From positions 3,596,001 through 3,660,000 of the forward strand of contig JABWDB010000016.1 in NCBI GenBank assembly GCA_019614645.1: DNA of 64,000 bases, in the 5' to 3' direction. This DNA is from Stratiolaelaps scimitus (taxonomy: Eukaryota; Arthropoda; Arachnida; Mesostigmata; Laelapidae). Numbering within the stretch: the stretch's first letter is position 1; each line of letters opens with the position of its first letter. Below, in pieces: positions 35,489-45,927 of the stretch. A program made the position numbers and the translations under genes. The notes beneath the pieces were generated by a model that saw only the letters and a list, made by a program, of their open reading frames with translations, searched no databases and was not told where the DNA came from.

Positions 35489-36577
35489 CTGAATCCGTAT
35501 TTCGAGTTGGCCATATATCTTCGTACACTATGGGTAACTATGTACAACTAGGGAGCGTTCCAGTCACCAACGAACTAAGAGCGGCTGCCTAAATATTCAT
35601 CTAAATAATTCATTGTAGACTAAACTTATTGAATTCTGATCAAAATATTGTGACTTCGGTTAACTGAAAAAATCAAACAAAGTAATGTTGACGAAGCTTT
35701 TTTTTAACATTATAACAACAAGACTTACAACGAACTAACTAACAGGTCGGAATGATTAATTCACAATTTTCGATTTGCAGTTTACGATTAGCCATTGAAT
35801 ATAACATTAACATTATAACAAATATAAATCAAGGCTGTCTCTTCAAATGTTTGTCATTCTTCGTGCACGTTTGTCTATTTTCGTTCGAACGTCTCTTTCA
35901 TCAATTTTTCAAGCCCAATTGGTGCATATGCCCATTTCGATACTACTACTTCACAGAGTCGTCATGTCACTGACCTGTACAGCGGTTGATGGCTGACCAA
36001 GCCCTTTATCGACGGTCACTCGCAATCGACAAGATCCGCATAAGAAAACATGCACTCGAGACGGTGCAAAGCTGTAGCCACAGCGAGATCAGTTTGACTC
36101 GACGCAGTCTATATTCTATTTACTCACCTGCGAAACGAGTTGAACAGCCGAACGAGTATTTAGCTAATGCTAGATTGGCCATAATATTTGTAAGAATCTA
36201 GTCGCCACCTCGAACAGCAATTCGCCCATCTGGCAGCGTGTGACGACTTAGCCGCGCAGTAATCTAAGATTGCAGTGAAATGAATGGATTTGACGAGGAT
36301 CGGCCATGCGTGCGTCACTTCGATAATTGTTGTGAACACTTAGCACAACATGGATGTGTGTACAATGTACGAATTTCGGTCGATACTTCGTGCGGACATT
36401 GTGTGTACTGTACTGTTCCACTACTCGAACTGTCGCTTGCTACTAGTGTAAGGTTAATGGCACTACAATATTTCCCAGTGGAAAAATTGTTGAACATTTT
36501 TCGTGTCGTTTTGGTGGAGCGTCTGCCATCTGCATCGATCATTAATTGTCCGTGTGCGTAGCGCATTCACTGTTAAG
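35489..36577. other. no supported gene
   Basis: Short open frames lie on both strands around 35752-36566 without splice or domain support. Confidence 0.45.
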
Positions 36578-36750
36578 TCCGGCGGCGTAGTGCATACGTG
36601 TGCGTCTTGCAACCGGAGCGGACGGATGCAGGTGCACGGGTTCGACCCCCACCGTTGCACATTTGGATTTAAGGAATCCGTCGTATGAAGCAATGCCGAA
36701 AGCAGTTGTACCGTGGACGTTAAATGTTGGCTGTGAGTCAGCCCGAAACA
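36578..36750 (+). mobile_element. SINE family 2 copy, nearly full length
   Basis: The order of blocks is the tRNA-like head TAGTGCATACGTGTGCG, then GCAACCGGAGCGGACGG, the B box GGTTCGACCCCC, CCGTTGCACATTTGGATTT, GTCGTATGAAGCAATGCCG and finally GTTGGCTGTGAGTCAGCCCG. Four other copies share several blocks in the same order (38012, 52424, 18921, 47169), and two more are 3' fragments (24929, 39553). Confidence 0.8.
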
Positions 36751-37362
36751 TTTACTTTATAGCGCTTTCACTACAAAGTGTACTCGGAAACGGTACCCAA
36801 GGCTAAGGTCTATGTGAGTACCGAATGCGTCGCTTAGCGCGGTGGTTGATCTCCACATTCATAGATCCATTCGGAGTGCATACAATAGACAATTTCAAGC
36901 GATTATCGACACAGAGCTACGTATTTATCTTAGTTCTGGCCGAGACACGCGCCGATTGGAAAATTCTACGATTTGCGAGCACCAGCGGCACTGTGAGACT
37001 CTCCTCACGCTTCTGTCCGGTAATCTCTTCTCGTAGGTGAGCGCGGTTTGATGATTCGAGTGGCCGCAGCGGTGGCAGCAGCATTTTTAGCAACCTTTGA
37101 GTTGATCGCGATCTCTCGAGGATATTATCCTGTCGTCCCGAAGGATTACGGGAGAGTGAGTTAGAGACGGTGCAAGCAGACTAGCTCGATCCAAAGTGAA
37201 GTGCCCAATGATAAACTCGAAAGCGGAACGCAACAATAAAGATCTTCGTACGCGAAGCATGGACGGCTAATTAACTTACAGTCAATATTAACCAGGAAGC
37301 GACATCATTGAGATGGTTAGTGCGAAGGGAACAGCATCACAATACCGGATCTAGACTGCTAG
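36751..37362. other. no supported gene
   Basis: Plus-strand frames at 36825-37040 end at a donor-like TCGTAG|GTGAGC but do not connect in phase to the next candidate exon. Confidence 0.35.
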
Positions 37363-37680
37363 GCAGCTCGACCAGAAGTGCCCAAAAATTCGGTGGGCAT
37401 AACTGTTAACCTTCAGAATTTTTCGGATAAAAACGAGTCAGAGATATGGGAATCACTTTCTGAACGTCCTGTCCATCACTGGCTACCCAGTGGACGGATT
37501 GACCGAAAAGAAAGCAATCCTCGAGAGATTTACTGCGTGGTTCTGGGCAAGGTTTACTTTACTATAACACACGAACATCGTGGATATTGGTTGACCTTGC
37601 TGGGTGACCACTCAGCGAGCATCGTGTCGACGGCATGTACCACCAACAACTTTGGACGACCTCCTTACCGTATCCCCTGA
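37363..37680 (+). CDS. candidate terminal exon, unrecognised
   Basis: An acceptor at CTGCTAG is followed by a 105-residue frame ending at TGA in phase 0, with no in-frame ATG near its start. It has two sequons (NFS, NES), several Trp and His residues and a C-terminal NNFGRPPYRIP. The sequence looks more protein-like than neighbouring frames, but no upstream exon joins it in phase. It may also be a pseudoexon. Confidence 0.3.
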   Translation, partial: AARPEVPKNSVGITVNLQNFSDKNESEIWESLSERPVHHWLPSGRIDRKESNPREIYCVVLGKVYFTITHEHRGYWLTLLGDHSASIVSTACTTNNFGRPPYRIP

Positions 37681-38011
37681 CAATGAAGTCGTCTGAGTAC
37701 TACGAATTAGGACCGGGGCAAAATATTGATTACTAATAAAAAAAATAAAGGTTACTGAGAAACTGGACCCAGCCGAAGTATAAATTCGCCGTAGTAGAAA
37801 AGGTATTGTGTACCCATGATGACCCAGCCGCCAACGAGAAGTAAATGCAATTCATTCATGATGTGTTCACTCCAAGTATGTACTGGGTATGGTGGTTAAT
37901 CTTACCCGAGAAATTCGCCATGCCCATACGTAAGCTGTTTTCGGATCCGCAATATTCATCCTCATCCGTACATCCGAGCAATTCACCGATCCTCGAACAA
38001 CTGCTAAAAGG

Positions 38012-38180
38012 AAATTTTTTTCCGACTCACAGCCTTAAACAGCTAAAATCCACGAAACCGCTTTCGACACTGCTCCTTAAGGCGGACCCCTAAAGGCAAA
38101 TGTGCAACGGTGGGGATCGAACCCGTGCACCTACGCGTCTCTCCCGATTACGAGGCGCACACGAATGCACCATCAGGACA
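38012..38180 (-). mobile_element. SINE family 2 copy, antisense
   Basis: The reverse complement shows GATGGTGCATTCGTGTGCGC, the B box GGTTCGATCCCC, CCGTTGCACATTTGCC and the 3' end GGCTGTGAGTCGG followed by A-rich sequence. Confidence 0.78.
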
Positions 38181-39103
38181 CTGGGCTTGACTTCTGTCCC
38201 TTGGGGCATATACAGATCAAAACTTTAAGCTGGCAAACCTGAAACATTCGAGATAACTTTGTGGTTCAACAACGTTCACTGAATACGAAATGCTGTGTGG
38301 TCGTTGCTATTGCCGTTGCTGTCACTGCTGGCTACAGTTATTATTTGCTTACTTTCTTTGTTCTCTCGTCGACTTCGTTCGTCTAGTTCGGCTATAGGTA
38401 CTTCAGCACTTCTCGTTACTAGCACACGCAATGGGACCGGCTGAGGTACACGATGCGCCTGCTACTTTAAACCCCTTCTGAATATTTAGTTTCGCCCTGC
38501 ATAACGAACCTTAGGCAGCTTTTGAATGGCAATGCTCCTTGGAAGCTTAATTATTTACGCCGTCGGGTATTTAACAAGAACTAACTGATTCATGCGGTAA
38601 ACTGGGACATACACAAACCGCACAGATGCCTATAGAAGCTTCGAGTACTCCACAAGGGACAGCCTTTCCTAAGTCGTAAAAGTGTTGATTACTTCCATTT
38701 CCCCCTAGCTAAATTGTGAGTTAGCGTGGTGTGTACAATACAGACTGCCGCTTTAGCATACGCCTAGCAATAGCTATGGCTGAATGTCAGTTTACGATTT
38801 CAGGTCTCGAAATCGGCTTCGTCCCATGTGGGTTGAATCCAACCTCAACAAAGAGAGGTTTCTGAGTGGTGCTGGAGGAGTGCAACGGGTTAAACACTCT
38901 CTAGCTAAGATCTATTAGACGTCTCCCTGTGCCGAAGAGATGGCCGCCAAGGCAGATTAAGGCGGCCATATTTTGTGGTTCCTTGCGCAATTTATAAGAT
39001 CACTTTTATCAACATTCATGAAACGATAGATACATATATTGGTAAATAGCTGCCGAGTTTTTTTGTTTCCGAATACACCAAAATTCAGAGTTGTATATTT
39101 TTC
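38181..39103. other. no supported gene
   Basis: I see no long frame or repeat signature here. Confidence 0.5.
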
Positions 39104-39171
39104 GTATTGTGAAAACTGCAGTTAATAAACCAATAAAATAAATAATAAACCAATAAAATTTTTACCTTTGT
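39104..39171 (+). mobile_element. SINE family 1, tail fragment with internal duplication
   Basis: ATTGTGAAAACTGCAGTTAA is followed by ATAAACCAATAAAAT twice and then TTTTTACCTTTG. This matches the family 3' end, with the ATAAACCAATAAAA block duplicated. Confidence 0.6.
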
Positions 39172-39552
39172 ACCCCAGATTCGTCGCAACACTTCGTTAG
39201 CGCATCACTCTGCTGTGACGGCGAAGTGGGCGGCTTCAAAAGGTCGATTTCGGTTGGGAAGATAAACCACGTGTGCATCTGAATAGGTTCTTCTAATGAT
39301 TCTCACCTGTCGTCGACAAAACGATCCGAAAGGTCAGCCTCTTCGCTGAGTTGATAACATTTTATGGAAAGTTTTTCTATTTTTATAAATGAATCTCATG
39401 TCATTTTCAGCATAGTTGTTTGTCATTAAGCCAGGCCTGCATTGAGCGAAACGATCCCATTCGTCAGAAAAGCCTTCAAGATCGTCGCCACATGCAGAAA
39501 ACTAAACTGAACGCGCTTTAGAGCTTTAGTTACATCTCATTGTTACTACATG

Positions 39553-39613
39553 AAATAAAAATAAATTTTCCGGGCTGACCCACAGCCAACATTTAACGTT
39601 CACTGTCATTACA
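39553..39613 (-). mobile_element. SINE family 2, 3' fragment
   Basis: The reverse complement carries AACGTTAAATGTTGGCTGTG, then GGTCAGCCCGGAAAATTT and an A/T-rich tail. Only the last part of the family is present. Confidence 0.65.
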
Positions 39614-39657
39614 TTATTATTATTACTACTGCGATGATAGTAGGGACATAGATACAG

Positions 39658-39659
39658 AG

Positions 39660-39713
<54 letters not shown>

Positions 39714-39725
39714 TATGTATATATT
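39658..39725. repeat. compound (CT)n(AT)n microsatellite
   Basis: A CT dinucleotide block passes directly into an AT block. Confidence 0.92.
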
Positions 39726-40759
39726 TATACACAAAGTATGTATGATATTCGATATCGATCTCGAAGAGGCCACAACACGAATTCACTTATCTCACAGTCC
39801 CCTCCGTGCCTCCCTCCGGGACCAGTCCCAGCCACAGTTTCAACAAGTTCCAGCCATATTGATAGCACCGTGTCATTGGAGATCACCGGAATGTCTGGCA
39901 CTGGGTCCGTTCGCACGCGACCAGATAATCCGATCATTCGACGGTGAATAACACAAGCCGAATTGTTGTACTACTGCCGGTGGTCTTCGGTGGCCTCTGG
40001 CATGCCGACGTTGTAAATGTCATTGCATCAATTATCGATTCCGCATTACTAAGACCACCCCCGAAAGGTATCGAGCGATGGTGGGCATCGCCGCAGACTG
40101 TTTGCCCTTAACTGCGGTTATGTTTGTAACTCATTCGAAGTCTATTTCGAGTATCTTCGATAGCCTCAGCATAAAAGCGAACGAGAGCGCGGACGAATCC
40201 CCTGACCTCAGCTAGGCTAGATGAATGCAGGTATATATCACGACGACATTTGAGGTCGGTTTCGTTGAATTGGGCGTTTCGATCGTGCATCACAGCTGGC
40301 CGTATGGTTCGTAGGACATTATAAGAAACTGCAGAATGGCCTAATTGACGGCTTGTGTTAAATACACGCAGAATATACGGGCTTATGGTCGTCACATTTA
40401 AGCAAGATCCACATCCGATCGTATGGAGCCCATGTCCTATTAGTGCATTATCAGTATAAAATTTTTTACTCTCTGTTACATTATGCATCCCGATTGATTC
40501 GCTACATCCCCTATTCATACGGGTGGAGTTTGCCGCTGAACACGGAGCACTGTATTATAAGTGAGTTTCTGTCTCCTCCATGGGCTTTATCTATGCCAGT
40601 ATTAAAATATTATTATTATATAGAGAGCTAATTGTTAACGTCGTTTTCGGCAGCTTCGTATCGGGTATTTTGGACGAATTTGCTTGCCCAAGCTATTTTT
40701 ATTTACAGAAGTCAGATTCTGAGGCTGTATTATGATTGGAAGACATTATTTGCTATCCG
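39726..40759. other. no supported gene
   Basis: A minus-strand frame of 136 residues at 40108-40518 has no splice context or domain. It may belong to a decayed retroelement, given the integrase-like trace immediately to the right. Confidence 0.35.
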
Positions 40760-40897
40760 GTCAATGATCCCATACGAGACTTGCTGAGATATCTATCCGA
40801 GGCTCAAAAGAGGCTGCGAGGTTTACGATCTACCATGGATGTGAAACCGGATCGTGGACAGCGGGTGTATTACGATCGTCTTTACGACGTTGGCTGA
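40760..40897 (+). pseudogene. possible remnant of LTR-retrotransposon integrase C-terminus
   Basis: The plus frame reads VNDPIRDLLRYLSEAQKRL, then a short spacer, then GQRVYYDRLYDVG and a TGA. Ty3/Gypsy integrases often have a helical segment followed by a YYD/RYYD motif just before the C-terminal barrel, and this resembles it. Frames beyond the stop stay broken. The match is short and the call tentative. Any such element here is dead. Confidence 0.3.
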
Positions 40898-43800
40898 ATT
40901 TGCAGCTTGATATTATAACAGCGGATGTGGCTCAATCGGGTGGCTGACGTGGAGATCTGAAGGAGAAAGGTCGACTTGCGAGGTCTTTATGAATATCCTG
41001 TAACGTCTCCACCTGTTCTCAGGAAGACAGGGTTCCCTCACCAAATATTTGTGCCGCTCCGAGCTCCCAGGCGCGATTCAACCGGCATAGCCTTCAATCG
41101 ACGACCTTGAAAGTCTGGTGCTATTAAGAGAGTTGGCAGGTGGGCATTCATGCGCACCCGATCACGAAGCACGGAACAGCGACAAGTTGTCCGTCTACAT
41201 AGAGCGTATAGCCGACCTTTAAATACAGGTTTGAGGAATAGCTATTTGTAGGATCAGTGAAATATTTCCGTATATCTTACAACACGAGTAGGCGTAGGAT
41301 ATACCCAACCTCTGCATACTATGGTAGACTGCGGCGCAGTATGAACCCGTTTGGGCCTTTGTTGATTGTGTTAGAATATGTATGTGTGCATGTGCTTACG
41401 TTGGTTAAGTATAAATTGACGGTACACAAATATATTATAGCTTACACATGTCGATCAGAGCTAAGTTTAAACTTTATACATTTTGGGCTTCCGATATGCC
41501 GGACAAGACCATAATAACGAACCTCAGTTCGTCGGCGCTGAAAGCCTATATATTAGTTCTAACTAGAGTTTATTATAACAGGCAAGACCGCGTCATGAGT
41601 CTGCAAATGGAAGTTTGCGATCCGTTACACTTTAACAACACAGACATGGACGCCATCGAGTCGAGGAGGAAACATACACAGACTATTCTCAGTCGAAACA
41701 AAAACAAATAAATAATACATAAGGTCATTAAAGCTATATGCGGATTCTCCCCCGAGCTATAAAATCGTTCTTGTGCTCACTACCTCTCGGGCTAATATCA
41801 TCCGACTTCTTAGGTCATTAGACATCTCTATTTTCATTGCTTTATTGAGGAGCAGCTTGCGTTACCACCGTTCAGCTGAGCATGTCATGTTCTTCAACCC
41901 GTCAAGCGTTCGAACACGGTAAAACAAATATCGTTTACGTCGATCTCGCAGTGTGAATACAAAAGTGTAATCAAAACGTTGAACGCGAGAGGATGTGCTC
42001 ATGAATGTCAAACAGCTGTTGCTGATTATTGTTAATGCTGAACTTTTGATGAAGTTGGATGAAGATAGGTAATTAGAGAATGAAATGTACAAAGCAAACA
42101 ACAAACAGTAGGGGCTCTCGTATGAGTACAGATGTAGAAATGACTGCATACAGACGATGAGAGTTCAGTCGAGCCAAAAATAAAGTGAATGTTCAAAGCG
42201 AATTACCACCAAGTGGCGATTAATGGCATCCATAGTAACTCGTAGAGTCGAATTGGCATTTAGCCTGTTTAATTCAGGTGGATTGGCAAATGTCAAGGAA
42301 AGTTACTACAACAATACTATTCATATCTTACACAATGTTAGCCGACGGCTATCGAATCATGCCACCCCCGAAATTCAGTTCGTCCGCTATACAAGAATAG
42401 CCTTGTGGGCTGTCGCACTAGTTCTAGCTGTTAAACTAGCTGTCGAACAGCTGCTCCAGCTGGTTCTAATAGTAAATATATTATTGAACACACAACGAAT
42501 TGACTGGCAATTTCGACGTATTCTAGCCTACAGTACCGGTGCTTCTAACGCGCAGTGTCCAAATAGCGTGAACCTGACTGGCAGCATTTCCAGACCATGT
42601 TACTTTCGAAATAAACCGGATTTTTAATTACTATTTCGGATGCTATCGCCAGACTCGGAAAAGTTGAAGATGGAAAAAGGCCACTGAAAAAAGCTGTGAC
42701 CACCAAGACGGCACGCCTAGAACTCCTCCTCTTCGCTATCGAGATATAATCTCGCGTCTAAGAAAGTTTCAAAATTGCCCGCTCCTTAATAGGAGACACA
42801 TGTTTGCGTGAGAACACTCCTGCTAATCTGGGAGCAGTATAAGATTATATATAATATATATCTGCCGCTCTCTCTCTCTACAACATCGCCACAGGAAACG
42901 TCAACGCTGACCGTTCCGGTACAGCTTTCCACTGAGCAAAGGCCCGTGTACATAAAACTGGCCAGTTCAAATATCCACAGTGTTCAAAAGTAGTATGTGC
43001 CTTCTCCGCGTTAAAATCATACATTTGAGTTAGATCCATTAAGAAAGAGAAGAAAATAGCTTCTTTCATCATCTGACCGGCTTCGGGCTGTCCTTGAAGA
43101 TCGTAAATGACCGCAACAGGCTTCCAGGGACTCAAAGGAAATCCTCGTTCCCGACGAAAGTAGCCCTTTCAAGACTCTTTTCATTTTACCACCACATACT
43201 ATGTCTTCCTCACTCAAATGAAGTAGAACCTGATTTTAACTCTTTTTTTTCTCCCCCCTTAACTCTTCCCTTCTGTCCTTCTTGGCTTTTTCACGAGAAG
43301 CCTGCACCATAGTTAGTAACGGAGTAATCTTACCATACACAAGTCTGCGCCATCGGGCCTAAGTGGTAGTTCTATGGATGTTAGTATTAGAATGGGGCGC
43401 GTTCACAGGAAGGAAATGATTCTTTGAATAGCGGTAGTGAACGGATAGCATTTAACCCTTACGTATACGTAATACTGTATTGTATCATTGGGACAGTGGC
43501 AGCCGTCATCCGTGGAACCGCTGATCAGTTTAGTTCTGTGATATTAGGGGAGATTATTAAATACACTATTCCTCTTCGAAGCCAATGTGGCTCCAGATAT
43601 AACAATATTATACAGGAAAAATATGAACGATATCTGAGACAAATTCGTGAATTACTCTATTGATCGTGATTGTGAGTTTTTAAGTATACAATAATAAGTA
43701 ATTCGACAACTATGTTTTCGTGAAATGTTGAAAGATCAGTGCGAATATTGACAGACACTAAGCGTCACCTTTACTAACTGTCAATAAATTTTTAAAATTA

Positions 43801-45846
43801 GCAGTCTTTTACGTCAGCTTAAAAATAAACAGGGAGAATAGTAAGGCAACTCCCACTCGGCTAATATTTAAAAACATGACTATGTTTAGAAAGATTAACA
43901 ATAACGTGAAAATGAATGCATTGTTCTCGTGACACTAGTTTCTAATCAACGCCACTGTGACGGCTACAGCCTGGCAAGTCGCCAGCCCGAACAAATGATC
44001 TAGCGTCAAAAGTCGCGTCACGGCGAGCTCGCAGCTTAAGCCACAAACAATCAGCAGACGCACACCGGCCAGACGGACCCGGACCCGGTTTTGCCCTCGT
44101 TGCTCCTTCGATCCCGCCTTCGTCTGTGATGCGGAGACGAATGACTGCATCCACACAACAAGAGCTGTTGATCTGCTAGACCGAAGGGGCATTTCAACAA
44201 AGAAACATGCGAAAATGTGCTATCCTTTCAATGTGCTTGTCCCTTTTGCTCTTTCCCTTGACTTTTCCGTTGAGTGAAAACAGACCTATCGTAACGCAAC
44301 GAGTTCGCAATACATTGAAATGGGTGGGGGAGGTGAAGACAGATACAGCAAGGGGAAGCCCTTATTGGCCGGCCGTTGCTTCTCGTATAAGAATCTTTCT
44401 CGCTACTTATATCTCTCATGTGGCCTAGTATCTCCATCGGAAATGTACGAGAAAACGTGAGGGTTTCCTCCTATTACGCTCGTTCACAACTACGTACTTT
44501 AATAATTTCCCTTATTTCTTTCTGCTGTGCATCGATCTGTGTGTTTGTCACAGATCGACACAGATTTTCCACAAAGAGGTCGAACAGTGTGAAGCAGCGG
44601 GTGTCCACTGATGGACATCTAGCTTGCCTGAAGATCGATGCCGGCTAATTGTACAGGCGCGACGTGATCGCGTTCATAGCGTTCTGACGAATTGCTGTCG
44701 TCCGGGAACAATTCAAACCACTGCACAATTTACACTATTATATATTTAAAGTTGTTTAACTAAGTTTAATATAAATGAAATTTGTAAGAAATTCAGACGA
44801 TTTTGAGGCAAAATCCGTTCAAAGGAATTCACCAGCTTCAAGGTTGCTCGTTAGTAGTGTCAACGGTGCAAACGAACAAATCGAACTACGGCTCACGCAC
44901 ATGCCGCCATTGTGCATTTAGCGCACCGTTCGCATCGATAACCGGACAGGGGTCCAGCCGGAACTAGATGTACCGAACGGAGCAAAGAAGAGCCAACCAC
45001 TTGTTCAGCCACAGCTGACACTTCAATGGGATTTTTTTCTGATCAGCTGGTTCATGCAAAATCTATCCACTGTGGATAATGTCCGATTCCACACGCCTAA
45101 ATTTTCGCTTGATGTTGTCAGCCTGAATTTTGGCCTGTTTCAACGTTGCCCATTCACTGTTCCGCTAAGATAAGGCTCGCTGTAATTAAACATCCTGTTC
45201 GAATTGGCACAACCGACTCGCACCGTCACCAAGCCTCCTCTCAATAGGGCAGCTCCTCAGTCGTGAACCAAAGGGATTGATGCGGTTGTGAGAGTTCGTC
45301 GTGTTCGTCACACAATTAGACTCCGGGATAGTTTAGGTGCGTGCTGTCACCCCGTCACAATTTCTGGTGCGTGTGTTTTCTAGCGAAAGAAAAATGTGTA
45401 CTCTTTGAAAATCTATACAAAGCAATATATGTATTCGTCGAGCATTTGCACATTACATCGTATTTGAAGATAGGTGAAAACATGTATATGGTTGGTGAAA
45501 GCTATACTTGACCAGGTAAATCATGCTTATTTATGCAATAGTATTATTTTACGAATGAACCATAATAGGTAGAAAAAGTTATTTGATTGGCGGAGCCGGC
45601 GACGGATGAATACGATTAACCCACAAATCGTCGTTACTGCCTGAGGATGGGCACCGTTTGAAGAGGATGGATAGATATTAATTGTGATTCTCGTATTGTC
45701 TAAACGTAACACATTTGTAGTTAGAACAGTATCAGTTCTCTACTGTCCATTCGTGCAAATACATAGGCTGCTCAACCAACGTACGTGGCGGTTTGACAAA
45801 GCCTCTTTGGGGATCAGTTGGCAACAGACCCAAGAGCCTGCATCGT
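40898..45846. other. gene-poor stretch, several weak open frames
   Basis: Frames at 41448-41711, 42223-42627 and 43424-43663 have hydrophobic patches but no consistent splice joins. One intact frame at 44207-44428 begins MRKCAILSMCLSLLLFPLTF, which looks like a signal peptide, and runs 73 residues to a stop. It could be a small secreted peptide or chance. A microsatellite lies near 42847-42862. Confidence 0.3.
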
Positions 45847-45920
45847 GGCCCACTAGCTCAGTCGGTTAGAGCGTCGTGCTAATAACGCGAAGGTCGTAGG
45901 TTCGATCCCTGCGTGGGCCA
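45847..45920 (+). tRNA. tRNA-Ile (anticodon AAT)
   Basis: The 74-base sequence folds as a standard cloverleaf. The acceptor stem is GGCCCAC/GTGGGCC with discriminator A. The D arm is GCTCAGTCGGTTAGAGC, which includes the A box. The anticodon loop is CTAATAA with anticodon AAT (read as IAU), and the T arm GTAGGTTCGATCCCTGC contains the B box GGTTCGATCC. All stems pair and no intron is present. A T-run follows as a pol III terminator. It would decode the AUU, AUC and AUA isoleucine codons. Confidence 0.96.
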
Positions 45921-45923
45921 GTG

Positions 45924-45927
45924 TTTT
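45924..45927 (+). terminator. pol III terminator (TTTT)
   Basis: A run of four T begins four bases after the tRNA discriminator base. Confidence 0.7.

Noticed and set aside
40108..40518. 136-residue minus-strand open frame
   Set aside because: No splice context or domain is visible. It may be part of a decayed element but cannot be supported as a gene.
42223..42627. Hydrophobic plus-strand frame resembling a receptor piece
   Set aside because: Flanking frames at 41448 and 43424 do not join to it through acceptable splice sites, and hydrophobic runs are common in AT-rich DNA.
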